Source: an uncultured Alphaproteobacteria bacterium (GTDB taxonomy: Bacteria > Pseudomonadota > Alphaproteobacteria > Caulobacterales > Caulobacteraceae). From it: 64,000 nt of DNA. The notes beneath the pieces are model-generated. The model was given only the letters and a program-made list of their open reading frames with translations, was not told where the DNA came from and did not search any database. A program made the position numbers and the translations under genes. Shown piece by piece: positions 8,407 to 17,842 of this stretch. The first letter of the stretch is position 1. Each line of letters begins with the position of its first letter. Location: NCBI GenBank assembly GCA_903909375.1, contig CAIVVM010000029.1, forward strand, positions 1 through 64,000. The letters are read 5' to 3'.

Positions 8407-9402
8407 ATGACCAACCGCCAGATCGTGCTGGATCGTCTGCCGCAGGGCGACAAGCTGGCTCCGGACCATTTTGCCCTGAAGGTGGCGGATCGCCCCGTGG
8501 CGGGCGATGGCAAGGTGCTGCTCAAGACCCGTTACATCTCGCTGGACGCCGCCAATCGCGCCTGGATGCAGGGTGCGACATACCGCTCCGCGCTGAACTC
8601 CGGCCAGGTGATGGCGGGAGGTGGTCTTTCGGAGGTGCTGGTGTCTCACGTGCCGCACCTGAAGGCCGGCGATCTGGTCTTCGCCGATGCGGGTTGGCAG
8701 GAGTACGCGGTCATGCCCGGCAAAAACCTCTCCGCGCTGCCGGCGCTCAAGCCCGAGACCCACCTGCTCAGCGTCTATGGCATTGCGGGCCTCACGGCCT
8801 ACTTCGGGCTACTGGAGTGCGGACAGCCTAAGGCCGGCGAGACCGTGGTTGTGTCGGCCGCCGCCGGGTCAGTCGGCTCGATCGTGGGCCAGATCGCGAA
8901 GATCAAGGGGTGCCGGGTGGTCGGTATCGCCGGGGGCGAGGAAAAGGGCCGGTGGCTGACCGAGGAGCTCGGGTTCGACGCGGCGGTGGACTACAAATCC
9001 CCGGAATTCAAACGTCAGCTGCGCGCCGCGGTCCCCGATGGCATCGACGTCTATTTCGACAATACCGGCGGCGACGTGTTCGAGGCCTGCCTCTTCGCCA
9101 TGAAGAATTTTGGCCGTATCGCGTGCTGTGGTGCGCTTTCGCAGTACGACGGCGCGCCGCCGCCGCATGGCCCGCGCGGGATACCGGGGCTGATCGTGAC
9201 CAAGCGACTGAACCTGCGAGGTTTCGTCGTCATGGATTTCGACGACAAGCGCGAGGCCGCGCTTGCCGATCTCCAGGCCTGGGTGGCCGATGGGCGCCTC
9301 AAGGTTCAGGAAGACATCCTCGAAGGCCTCGAGAGCCTTCCTGCAGCCCTGATCGGTCTGCTGGCCGGTGAGAACCGCGGCAAGCGCATGGTGAGGGTCT
9401 AG
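8407..9402 (+). CDS. NADP-dependent MDR-family oxidoreductase (alkenal/prostaglandin-reductase-like)
   Basis: Zinc-free medium-chain reductase of the leukotriene B4 dehydrogenase/CurA type, expected to reduce alpha,beta-unsaturated carbonyls with NADPH. The cofactor-binding run SAAAGSVGSIVGQIAK is clear, with GGEEKGRWL following beta2, and FDNTGGDVFE and GRIACCGALSQYD are typical of the group. ATG 8407 after GGGAAAGACGCC is the best start; the frame is open upstream but overlaps the DUF3089 gene. The next gene begins directly after its TAG. Confidence 0.88.
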   Translation: MTNRQIVLDRLPQGDKLAPDHFALKVADRPVAGDGKVLLKTRYISLDAANRAWMQGATYRSALNSGQVMAGGGLSEVLVSHVPHLKAGDLVFADAGWQEYAVMPGKNLSALPALKPETHLLSVYGIAGLTAYFGLLECGQPKAGETVVVSAAAGSVGSIVGQIAKIKGCRVVGIAGGEEKGRWLTEELGFDAAVDYKSPEFKRQLRAAVPDGIDVYFDNTGGDVFEACLFAMKNFGRIACCGALSQYDGAPPPHGPRGIPGLIVTKRLNLRGFVVMDFDDKREAALADLQAWVADGRLKVQEDILEGLESLPAALIGLLAGENRGKRMVRV

Positions 9403-10488
9403 ATGTCCGTCTTCAGCCCGACCTACCAAGTTGCCCGCCATAAGTTTCGTGATGCGACGGCGGGCGCAGGCGGCGCCCTGTCAAGCTACACGCACCCCGA
9501 GCGAGGTCCCGACGGCGGTGAGCTGACGACGGATGTGGCGTGGTTTGGTCCAGCTGACGCGCAGGCGGTGCTTGTTCTGGTGTCAGCGACGCACGGGGTC
9601 GAGGGCCATTGCGGCTCGGGCGCACAGATTGACTGGATACGTAGGGGCGAGGCGGCCCGTCTGGCGCCTGGCGTCGCCGCCCTGGTGGTTCACGGGCTGA
9701 ATCCCTACGGCTTCGCCTGGAGCCGTCGTGTCACCCACGAGAATGTCGATCTGAATCGCAACTTCATCGACTTCTCCGCGCCGCTCCCTGCCAATCCGGA
9801 GTACGACCGGCTCGCCGAGGCTGTCACGCCGACATCCTGGTCGGCGGAGGCCCAGGCCGCCTCACGTGCCACCATCCTGGCCTATGCGCGCGAAAACGGG
9901 TTTCCAGCCATGGTGCAGGCCTTGAGCGGGGGCCAATACGCTCATCCGGACGGTATATTCTACGGTGGCCGGTCCGAGACCTGGTCACGTCGGACCCTCC
10001 AGGCCATTTTCCGCGAGCGGCTTTCCGCAGCCTCCGACATCGGGATCATTGACTACCACACGGGCCTGGGTCCGGTCGGCTATGCGGAGCAGATTGTCAG
10101 CGCCGGGCCTGAGACAGAGGCTTACCGTCGCGCCGCCGCCTGGCACGGGGCGGCCGCCGCCAGCATTGACGGGGGTGATTCGGTTTCGGCCAAGCTGGCC
10201 GGCGACTGGCTGGGCGCCATTCCGGGGTTTCTGTCGCATGCCTGCGTCACGGGCATTGCGCTGGAATATGGCACCGTCGACACCACCAAGGTGATGGATG
10301 CCCTGCGCGCCGACAACTGGCTGCACGCGCGTGGCGACCCGCTGGGTCCCGACGCCGCCGGGATCAAGGCGCAGATTCGCGCCGCCTTCTACGTTGATGA
10401 TGACCTTTGGCGCGGCATGGTGCTGGGCCAGTCGTTGATCGCAGCGCGGCAGGCTGCGGCCGGACTGAAGCGCGCGATCAAGGCGTAG
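9403..10488 (+). CDS. DUF2817 family M14-like metallopeptidase
   Basis: Carboxypeptidase-like zinc enzyme fold. Zinc-ligand candidates are visible in SATHGVEGHCGSG (H..E) and in IDYHTGLG, with ENVDLNRNF matching the N-x-D-L-N-R-N block of succinylglutamate-desuccinylase/M14 relatives, and ALEYGT near the C-terminus. No signal peptide is seen, so it is probably cytoplasmic. The ATG follows the preceding TAG with no gap. The substrate is unknown. Confidence 0.8.
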   Translation: MSVFSPTYQVARHKFRDATAGAGGALSSYTHPERGPDGGELTTDVAWFGPADAQAVLVLVSATHGVEGHCGSGAQIDWIRRGEAARLAPGVAALVVHGLNPYGFAWSRRVTHENVDLNRNFIDFSAPLPANPEYDRLAEAVTPTSWSAEAQAASRATILAYARENGFPAMVQALSGGQYAHPDGIFYGGRSETWSRRTLQAIFRERLSAASDIGIIDYHTGLGPVGYAEQIVSAGPETEAYRRAAAWHGAAAASIDGGDSVSAKLAGDWLGAIPGFLSHACVTGIALEYGTVDTTKVMDALRADNWLHARGDPLGPDAAGIKAQIRAAFYVDDDLWRGMVLGQSLIAARQAAAGLKRAIKA

Positions 10489-10490
10489 CG

Positions 10491-12566
10491 CTAACCCGCG
10501 TCCCTCAATCCGGCTCCGGCCTTCCAGTCAAAGAGTTCCTGCAGGATCCTCAGCGCGAGCCCGCGTTGGCTGGTCAGATCCGGATCGCGGGCGATGATCA
10601 GTCGCGCGTCATCGCCGGCCACGGCGATCAGGTCCCGATGGGCAAAGGCGTCAACGAAGACGTAGTCGGGCAGGCCGGACTGGCGAAGGCCCAGCGCATC
10701 GCCGCCGCCGCGCAGTTCGAGATCCCGCTCCGCAATCAGGAACCCGTCGTCCGTGCGGCGCAGGATGTCGAGGCGTTGCTGCGCGGTTTCTGACAGGGGG
10801 GGATCATACAGCAACACGCAGGCGCTCTCGCGAGCGCCGCGCCCCACGCGGCCCCTGAGCTGATGCAGTTGCGCCAGGCCGAAGCGCTCCGCCTGCTCGA
10901 TCACCATGATCGTGGCGTTCGGTACATTGACGCCGACTTCCACGACCGTGGTCGCCACCAGCACCGACAGCTTCCCATCGGCGAAGTCGGCCATCACGGC
11001 GTCTTTCTCGGCAGCCGGCATCTTGCCGTGGACCAGGCCGACGCCGGCGCCGATCACCTCGCGGAGCGCGATCACCCGCATTTCGGCTGCCGCCAGATCA
11101 CTGAGCTCGGACTCCGAAACCAGCGGACAGATCCAGAAGGCCTGCGCGCCACCTGCGGCGGCGTCCTTCAGGCGCGTAACGACCTCTTCCAGCCGGTTCA
11201 TCGGCGCGGCCCGTGTGGCGACCGGCGTGCGGCCGGGCGGTTTTTCCTCGATACGGCTGACGTCGAGGTCGCCGTACATGGTCAGTTCCAGGGTCCGCGG
11301 AATCGGTGTGGCGGACATCGCGATGACGTGGACGCTCTCGCCCTTCGCCTGCAGTCGTTGCCGCTCCGCCACCCCGAAGCGGTGCTGTTCGTCAATCACC
11401 GCCATCTGCAGGTTCTGGAAGACCACGTCGTCCTGGAACAGCGCGTGTGTGCCCACCGCCACCTTGATCGATCCGGTGGCGAGCCCCCTCAGCTTTTCGG
11501 CGCGGGCGGCGCCCTTGTCGCGGCCGGTCAGCAGGATCACCCCGATGCCGTGCGCCGTCAGCGGGCCGGAAATTGTTTCAAAGTGTTGACGGGCCAGGAT
11601 TTCGGTGGGCGCCATCAGGGCGTTCTGGGCGCCGGAGTGCGCCACATCGGCCATGGCGCACATGGCCACTACCGTCTTGCCCGATCCGACGTCGCCCTGA
11701 ACCAGTCGACTCATGCGCTCGCCGGCGATCAGATCGTTCCTGATTTCGCGCAGCGCGCGGTCCTGTGCGGCGGTGAAGCGGAACGGCAGTCCGGCGCGAA
11801 TCCGGTCGCCCAGATCCCCCATCGCAATCCGCGCCGCGGGCTCCCGCCGCCTCGCCGCCTTGCGCTGGGCCATGGCCAGTTGATGCGCCAGCAACTCATC
11901 ATAGGCCAGACGTCGACGATGGCGGCTGAGCGGGGACAGGTCTGCTTCGTTCTGTGGGGCGTGCAGGCGCTCCAGCGCCTCCCGCCAGGTCGGAAACTGC
12001 TCCCGCGCCAGCCATGCCGGGTCCTGCCACTCAGGCAACTCGGGCGCACGGGACTGGGCCTCCACGACGAACCCGCGCACCCGGCGTGGCGGCAGGCCCT
12101 CGGTAGCCGGGTAGATCGGCTCGACCTGCGGAATGTCTCCGGCCTTTTCCGGCGCCACCATGTAGTCCGGATGCACCATCTGCAGGCCATATTGGGAAAG
12201 CTCGACCTTCCCCGAGACGATCCGGCGCGCATTCACCGGGTGACGTTGCTCGAGCTGGCCGCCGTAGGCGCCGAAGAACACCAGGCTCATGAACCCGGTC
12301 TGGTCGAACACCCTTATGCGGGTAGGGCGGGCGGCGGATCGGGAAACCTGGAGGGACTCCACCACCACCTCAAAGGTCATTACCTCGCCGTCCAGCGCCG
12401 CCGCGATCACCGAAGGCGTCCGCCGGACCACGGAATGCGGCTGCAGCCACAGAACATCGCGCACCAGCGGGCCGGCCAGGCGTTCCAGCAACGGCGCCAC
12501 GCGCGGACCCACGCCTTTCAGGGACGTGACCGACGAGAACAACGGGAAAAGAATCTCAGGCCGCAT
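10491..12566 (-). CDS. recG: ATP-dependent DNA helicase RecG
   Basis: Remodels stalled replication forks and Holliday junctions. The N-terminal wedge/OB domain (about residues 30-230) precedes the helicase: Walker A in QGDVGSGKTVVA, DEQH box in IDEQHRFGV, motif III SATPIPRT, and the C-terminal RGRVGRG block. ATG 12566 gives the canonical MRPEILFPLF..L.GVGP start; an in-frame TTG further upstream is not needed. It is divergent from sdhE and converges on the DUF2817 gene with 2 bases between the stops. Confidence 0.95.
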   Translation of the reverse strand: MRPEILFPLFSSVTSLKGVGPRVAPLLERLAGPLVRDVLWLQPHSVVRRTPSVIAAALDGEVMTFEVVVESLQVSRSAARPTRIRVFDQTGFMSLVFFGAYGGQLEQRHPVNARRIVSGKVELSQYGLQMVHPDYMVAPEKAGDIPQVEPIYPATEGLPPRRVRGFVVEAQSRAPELPEWQDPAWLAREQFPTWREALERLHAPQNEADLSPLSRHRRRLAYDELLAHQLAMAQRKAARRREPAARIAMGDLGDRIRAGLPFRFTAAQDRALREIRNDLIAGERMSRLVQGDVGSGKTVVAMCAMADVAHSGAQNALMAPTEILARQHFETISGPLTAHGIGVILLTGRDKGAARAEKLRGLATGSIKVAVGTHALFQDDVVFQNLQMAVIDEQHRFGVAERQRLQAKGESVHVIAMSATPIPRTLELTMYGDLDVSRIEEKPPGRTPVATRAAPMNRLEEVVTRLKDAAAGGAQAFWICPLVSESELSDLAAAEMRVIALREVIGAGVGLVHGKMPAAEKDAVMADFADGKLSVLVATTVVEVGVNVPNATIMVIEQAERFGLAQLHQLRGRVGRGARESACVLLYDPPLSETAQQRLDILRRTDDGFLIAERDLELRGGGDALGLRQSGLPDYVFVDAFAHRDLIAVAGDDARLIIARDPDLTSQRGLALRILQELFDWKAGAGLRDAG

Positions 12567-12625
12567 GATTGGACGATAGTCGACTGGCGCACAGGCTCGC
12601 GCCGCTCTATATCCGCCAGCTCTCG

Positions 12626-12907
12626 ATGAGCAGCAACGAAGCACGCCACAAGAAGTTGAAACTCCGCGCCTGGCGCCGGGGTTTCCGGGAAGCGGATCTC
12701 ATCCTGGGGCCGTTCGCGGATCTGCACGTCTCGTCGCTCAGCGCCGCGGACCTTGACCTGTTCGAGGTGCTGCTGGATCAGCCGGATCACGATCTCTACG
12801 GCTGGATCCTGGAGCGCATGCCCACGCCCGCCGCCTTCGACGGTCCCCTGATGGATCGGCTGAAGGCCTATCGAGACATTGCGCACAAGGCGATCGGGAA
12901 TGGCTGA
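12626..12907 (+). CDS. sdhE: Succinate dehydrogenase assembly factor SdhE
   Basis: Small protein (93 aa) that promotes covalent FAD attachment to SdhA. The hallmark R-G-x-x-E is present in AWRRGFREADLILG, and LDLFEVLLDQPDHDLYGWI matches the helical core. ATG 12626 is chosen because the family starts just before the basic RHKKLKLRAWRRG segment; an in-frame ATG at 12569 would add 19 unrelated residues. The recG-sdhE-mfd order, with recG divergent, is common in alphaproteobacteria. The stop overlaps the mfd start by 8 bases. Confidence 0.92.
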   Translation: MSSNEARHKKLKLRAWRRGFREADLILGPFADLHVSSLSAADLDLFEVLLDQPDHDLYGWILERMPTPAAFDGPLMDRLKAYRDIAHKAIGNG

Positions 12908-15900
12908 CGGGAACCGGCCCGCCAGTCAGGCCCAGCTCAGACGCGTCGCCGATGATCCGGGCGGTCTGGACCTCGTCGGCGCACCCGAGGGCTTCGACGC
13001 CCTGGTGCTGGCTGATCTGGTGCGGGCGAGGGGCGGGCTAAGCGTATTTGTGGCGCGCGACGCCGGGCGGCTGTCGGCCTTCGTGGACGCCTTCCAGTTC
13101 TTCGGGCAGGGAATCGAAATCCTGACCCTGCCGGCCTGGGATTGCCTGCCATATGACCGCGTCGGGCCGTCGGCGGGTGTGTCGGCCCAGCGGATGGCTA
13201 CGCTGTCCCGGCTGGCCGAGGGATTGGACGCCAAGCCGCGACTTCTGGTGACAACGGTCCCGGCGATGATCCAGCGGGTTCCGCCCCTGGAGGCCGTAAA
13301 GCGGGCCAGCTATTCCGCGCGCGGCGGCAACACCGTCGAGATCGCCGATCTTGAGGCCTACTTCTCGGTCAACGGCTACAGCCGGGCCTCCACCGTCTCG
13401 GAGAAGGGCGAGTTCGCCATCCGGGGCGGCGTGATCGATGTATTCCCGCCCGGGGCGGACGAGCCGGTACGTCTTGACCTGTTTGGCGACACCCTGGAAT
13501 CCATCCGCGCCTTTGATCCCGAGACCCAGCGTTCAACGAAGCAGTTGAAGGAAGTGTCGCTGAAGCCGGTTAGCGAGGCCCTGCTCGATAAGGACAGCAT
13601 CAGCCGCTTACGGACCGGCTATCTGGAAACCTTCGGCGCGCCTGGCGGCGACCCGCTCTACGACACCGTCTCCGCCGGCGGGCGCCGCGCGGGCATGGAG
13701 CACTATCTGCCGCTGTTCTATCCGGGCCTGGCGACGGTGTTCGACTATCTGCCGGCCAATACCGCCATCACCCTGGATCACCTGGCCCGCGAAGCCCGCG
13801 AAGAGCGACTTGCGATGATCCGGGACGCCTTTGATGCGCGCGCCAATGTCGAGCGCAAGGGCCATTACCATCCCCTCGAGCCTGCCCGGCTCTATCTGGA
13901 AGACACCGAATGGGCCCAGGCCCTGGCGGTGCGCGCGACCCGCCGGTTTTCCTCATTCAACGAGGCCGGGGGCGAGGCCGTCATCGACATGGGCGCTCGC
14001 GCCGGCCGCAACTTCTCCGCCGAGCGCAAGCTGGACAGCGTCAATCTCTTTGAAGCCACGGTGGATCACGCCAGGACGTTGTCGGCTGGCGGAAAGCGCG
14101 TGCTCTTCGCCTCATGGTCGGACGGATCGTCGGACCGGCTGATGCACATGCTGGCCGACCATGGCCTGAAGACCCTGCCGCTGGCGCCCTACTGGGACGC
14201 CGCCCGCGCCGCCGATCCCAAGACGCCTCAGCGGGTCGTTCTGCCCCTGGACTACGGCTTCGAGACCGACACGCTGGCGGTGATCTCCGAGACCGATATC
14301 CTCGGCGACCGGCTTGCCCGACCGCGCAAGCGCCGCCGCGCCGCGAATTTCCTGGCGGAGGCCTCGGCCCTCACGCCGGGGGATCTGGTCGTCCACATCG
14401 ACCACGGGATTGCACGCTACGTGGGCTTGAAGACCCTGGATGTGCAGGGCGCGCCACACGACACCCTGGAACTCCAGTACGGCGGTGACGCCAAGCTTTA
14501 TCTGCCTGTCGAGAACATCGACCTGCTGACCCGTTACGGCGCTGAGGGGGAGGGCGTGCAGCTCGACCGGCTGGGCGGTGCGGCCTGGCAGGCCCGGAAG
14601 GCCAAGGCAAAGGAACGTCTGCGCGAGATGGCCGACGGCCTGATCCGTATCGCCGCCGAGCGCGCCACGCGCATCACCGATCCCGTGGAGCCGCCCAGCG
14701 GCCTGTTCGACGAGTTCTGCGCCCGTTTCCCTTACGAGGAGACCGACGACCAATTGTCCGCCATCGGCGATGTGCTTGAGGATCTGGGCGCCGGCAAGCC
14801 GATGGATCGCCTGATCTGCGGCGACGTCGGGTTCGGCAAGACCGAGGTGGCGCTCCGTGCCGCCTTTGTCGTGGCCATGAGCGGCCAGCAGGTCGCCGTA
14901 GTCGCGCCGACCACCCTGCTGGCGCGCCAGCACTTCAAGACCTTCTCGGAGCGGTTCCAGGGCTGGCCCGTAAAGGTCTGCCGCCTGTCACGGCTCGTGC
15001 CCACCAAGGAAGCCAACGAGGCGCGCGAAGGCCTGGCCAAGGGCGAAATCGAGATCGTCATCGGCACCCACGCGGTGCTGTCCAAGCAGGTCAGCTTCGC
15101 CAACCTGGGACTGGTGATCGTCGACGAGGAGCAACACTTCGGGGTCAAGCACAAGGAGAAGCTCAAGCAGCTTCGCGCCGATGTGCACATGCTGACCCTC
15201 ACGGCCACACCGATCCCGCGCACCCTCCAGATGTCGCTGAGCGGTATCCGTGAGATGTCGATCATCGCGACGCCACCGGTGGACCGCCTTGCGGTGCGCA
15301 CCTACATCACACCCTGGGACCCCGTGGTCCTGCGCGAAGCCCTGCTGCGCGAAAAGTATCGCGGCGGGCAGGCCTATTTTGTCGCGCCGCGGATCAGCGA
15401 TCTGCCCGATCTCGAACGGTTCATTCGCGAGCAGGTTCCCGAGGTCAAGTTCGTGGTGGGGCATGGCCAGATGGCGCCGACCCAGCTCGAAGACGTGATG
15501 AGCGCCTTCTACGAAGGTCAATACGATGTCCTGCTCTCCACGACGATTGTGGAAAGCGGCCTGGATATCCCCACCGCCAACACTCTGATCATCCATCGCG
15601 CCGATATGTTCGGCCTGGCCCAGCTCTACCAGTTGCGAGGCCGGGTGGGCCGGTCCAAGGCGCGCGCCTATGCCTACATGACCACGCCGGCCGAGAAGCA
15701 GATCACGCTTTCGGCCGAGCGGCGCTTGAAGGTGCTTCAGTCGCTGGACAGTCTGGGCGCCGGGTTCCAGCTGGCGAGCCACGATCTGGACATCCGGGGC
15801 GGCGGCAACCTGCTGGGCGAGGAGCAGTCGGGCCACATCCGCGAGATCGGCGTGGAACTCTATCAGCAGATGCTGGAGGACGCCGTCAACGAACTGCGCG

Positions 15901-16382
15901 CCCGGGTTGGCGCGGAAGAGGTGGCTGATCGAGGCTGGTCGCCGCAGATCAATACCGGCGCCGCGGTGCTTATCCCGGAGGACTATGTTCCGGACCTCAA
16001 CGTGCGCCTTTCACTTTATCGTCGTCTTTCCGATGCCGAGAAGTCTGCCGATCGTGAGGCCCTGGCGGCCGAACTCATCGACCGTTTCGGACCGTTGCCG
16101 CCGGAAGCCGGCCAGCTGCTCAAGGTCGTGGCGATCAAGGGTCTGTGCCGCGAGGCCAATGTTTCCAAGATCGATGTCGGGCCGAAGGGCGCGGTCGTCA
16201 CCTTCCGCAACGACGACTTCAAGAACCCGGCCGGTCTGGTGGGCTTCATCGCCAGGAACCAGGTGGCCTGGCGGATTCGTCCGGACAACAAGGTGGTGGT
16301 CAAGGGCGATTGGGAAACCCCCAGGCAGCGCCTGGATGCGGCCGAACGGGTGCTGAGCGAACTGGCGAAGCTGGCGGCCTGA
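12900..16382 (+). CDS. mfd: Transcription-repair coupling factor Mfd
   Basis: Removes RNA polymerase stalled at lesions and recruits UvrA. Domains in order: UvrB-homology region (about 20-350), RNA-polymerase-interacting CarD-like domain (about 490-580, PGDLVVHIDHGIARYVG), RecG-like translocase (Walker A GDVGFGKTEVA, DEEQ box VDEEQHFGV, TATPIPRT, RGRVGRS) and the C-terminal TRCF domain. At 1160 aa it is full length. ATG 12900 is preferred over an upstream in-frame ATG at 12879 because it leaves only the short overlap with sdhE. Confidence 0.96.
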   Translation: MADGNRPASQAQLRRVADDPGGLDLVGAPEGFDALVLADLVRARGGLSVFVARDAGRLSAFVDAFQFFGQGIEILTLPAWDCLPYDRVGPSAGVSAQRMATLSRLAEGLDAKPRLLVTTVPAMIQRVPPLEAVKRASYSARGGNTVEIADLEAYFSVNGYSRASTVSEKGEFAIRGGVIDVFPPGADEPVRLDLFGDTLESIRAFDPETQRSTKQLKEVSLKPVSEALLDKDSISRLRTGYLETFGAPGGDPLYDTVSAGGRRAGMEHYLPLFYPGLATVFDYLPANTAITLDHLAREAREERLAMIRDAFDARANVERKGHYHPLEPARLYLEDTEWAQALAVRATRRFSSFNEAGGEAVIDMGARAGRNFSAERKLDSVNLFEATVDHARTLSAGGKRVLFASWSDGSSDRLMHMLADHGLKTLPLAPYWDAARAADPKTPQRVVLPLDYGFETDTLAVISETDILGDRLARPRKRRRAANFLAEASALTPGDLVVHIDHGIARYVGLKTLDVQGAPHDTLELQYGGDAKLYLPVENIDLLTRYGAEGEGVQLDRLGGAAWQARKAKAKERLREMADGLIRIAAERATRITDPVEPPSGLFDEFCARFPYEETDDQLSAIGDVLEDLGAGKPMDRLICGDVGFGKTEVALRAAFVVAMSGQQVAVVAPTTLLARQHFKTFSERFQGWPVKVCRLSRLVPTKEANEAREGLAKGEIEIVIGTHAVLSKQVSFANLGLVIVDEEQHFGVKHKEKLKQLRADVHMLTLTATPIPRTLQMSLSGIREMSIIATPPVDRLAVRTYITPWDPVVLREALLREKYRGGQAYFVAPRISDLPDLERFIREQVPEVKFVVGHGQMAPTQLEDVMSAFYEGQYDVLLSTTIVESGLDIPTANTLIIHRADMFGLAQLYQLRGRVGRSKARAYAYMTTPAEKQITLSAERRLKVLQSLDSLGAGFQLASHDLDIRGGGNLLGEEQSGHIREIGVELYQQMLEDAVNELRARVGAEEVADRGWSPQINTGAAVLIPEDYVPDLNVRLSLYRRLSDAEKSADREALAAELIDRFGPLPPEAGQLLKVVAIKGLCREANVSKIDVGPKGAVVTFRNDDFKNPAGLVGFIARNQVAWRIRPDNKVVVKGDWETPRQRLDAAERVLSELAKLAA

Positions 16383-16458
16383 CGGGCGCCGTAACGTCAA
16401 GGGTGATCCGGCCGCGGTTCGGGTCTAACGTCGGTCATCACCATCTCCGGAGCCCGCC

Positions 16459-17271
16459 ATGCCCACCGATCGCAAAGCTATCTTCATCACCGGTGCGGCC
16501 AGCGGCATCGGCCTGGCAGCCGCCAAACGATTTGCCGCCGAAGGCTGGCTGGTCGGGCTGTCTGACATCGACGGCCCCGGCCTCAAGACGGCGCTGGCGG
16601 CCATCGGCGGCGACAACGCCGGTTTCACCGTCCTCCACGATGTCCGGAAGGAAGACGAGTGGGAACGCGCACTCGACGCCTTCATGGAGGCCAGCGGCGG
16701 GCGGCTGGATGTGCTGCTCAACAACGCCGGCATCGCCCGTTACGGCTGGTTCACCGAGCAGGGTCGCGCTGATTTCGACGATCAGATCGACATCAACCTG
16801 CGCGGCGTGATCCTCGGCGCCTACCTCGGTCACGAGCGCCTCAAGAATACGCCGGGATCACGCCTTATCAACATCGCTTCCCTGGCGTCACTCTCCGGAT
16901 CCCCGAGGCTGGCCGTCTACTCCGCTACCAAGTTCGCCGTGCGCGGGCTCTCGGAAGCCCTGGACATCGAGTTCATGCGCTCCGGCGTCCGGGTCTCCTG
17001 CGTTGAGCCCACGGTGATCGAGACACCCCTGCTGGACAAGGCCTCCGCGCCGGGTGGCCCCAACTTCCGTGAAGCCATAACCCAGGGAATGGGCGGCGGC
17101 CTTCCGGTGGAACAGGCCGCCGAGGTGATCTGGCGCGCGGCCCACGATGACGCGCTCCATTACCCCGTCGGCGAAGCGCCCGAGGCGATGCTTCAGGAAA
17201 TCCTGCCCCGCATCGAGGAAACCCGGACGCGTTGGGCCGAAATGTTCAAGGCGGGCCTGGTCACCAACTGA
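16459..17271 (+). CDS. SDR-family NAD(P)-dependent oxidoreductase
   Basis: Classical short-chain dehydrogenase: cofactor motif TGAASGIG near residue 10, NNAG at about residue 92, catalytic Ser in NIASLASLSGS and Y-x-x-x-K in VYSATKFAV. The C-terminal part with VEPTVIETPLLDK is the usual substrate-loop region. Substrate unknown. It stands alone after mfd with its own leader of about 75 bases. Confidence 0.87.
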   Translation: MPTDRKAIFITGAASGIGLAAAKRFAAEGWLVGLSDIDGPGLKTALAAIGGDNAGFTVLHDVRKEDEWERALDAFMEASGGRLDVLLNNAGIARYGWFTEQGRADFDDQIDINLRGVILGAYLGHERLKNTPGSRLINIASLASLSGSPRLAVYSATKFAVRGLSEALDIEFMRSGVRVSCVEPTVIETPLLDKASAPGGPNFREAITQGMGGGLPVEQAAEVIWRAAHDDALHYPVGEAPEAMLQEILPRIEETRTRWAEMFKAGLVTN

Positions 17272-17448
17272 CAGCGGCCCGGCAGAGCCAGCCCGTTTCA
17301 GATGAACTCAACTGGATTCGTTAAACAGGCTGTTTGTCTAAAATTCAGCGCGCAACAGTTCGGTCGGTTCAGACGATTTTCATCGCAGCAGTGCAACAAG
17401 GGCCGCAATCCAGGCGGGGTCAGGCTCTGCCAACCTTGAGGACCTCGC

Positions 17449-17838
17449 ATGCGCGCACTTCTGATGACACTGATCGGGGCCGCGGGACTGATGTCCGCAA
17501 CCCCACCGGCCTACGCCCAGACCGTCGCCGACAAGGCCGACGCGCGCTGTGTGATCGCTCTGACGTTCGCCGGCCGGGATCCGAAGGACGCCCCCAAGGC
17601 GCAACAGGGCATATTCTGTTTCCTCGGCAAGATGGAAGGCCGTGGGTCGACGCCAAGGCTTGAGGGGTTGATGCTGTCGGAAAGCAAGACCCTCAACACC
17701 GGACCTCTGGTGCAAGCCGAACTCACCCGGTGCGGTGGCGAGCTGACCCGCCGGGCAACAGCCCTGGGTGCAATGTTCCAACGACTTCAGGCCACCCGTC
17801 CTGCCGCGCCAGCGGTTGCGGCGCCTCAGCCCAAGTAA
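17449..17838 (+). CDS. Small secreted protein, function unknown
   Basis: A 129-aa protein with a clear signal peptide (about residues 1-24, ending PPAYAQ), so it is periplasmic or secreted. The mature part is helical, with cysteines in DARCVIAL, GIFCFLG and TRCGGEL that could form disulfides, and a Pro/Ala-rich tail. I do not recognise a family. The leader carries an AAACAG-G-CTGTTT palindrome (17323-17335). It converges on the popA-like gene, with 4 bases between the stops. Confidence 0.7.
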   Translation: MRALLMTLIGAAGLMSATPPAYAQTVADKADARCVIALTFAGRDPKDAPKAQQGIFCFLGKMEGRGSTPRLEGLMLSESKTLNTGPLVQAELTRCGGELTRRATALGAMFQRLQATRPAAPAVAAPQPK

Positions 17839-17842
17839 GCGG

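Noticed and set aside
10863-12629. Long open frame (588 aa) on the plus strand
   Set aside because: Fully antisense to recG; His/Gln/Arg-rich composition typical of a shadow frame.
17323-17335. AAACAG-G-CTGTTT palindrome as an operator
   Set aside because: Only 13 bases, no regulator next to it and no second copy in the window; mentioned with the gene only.
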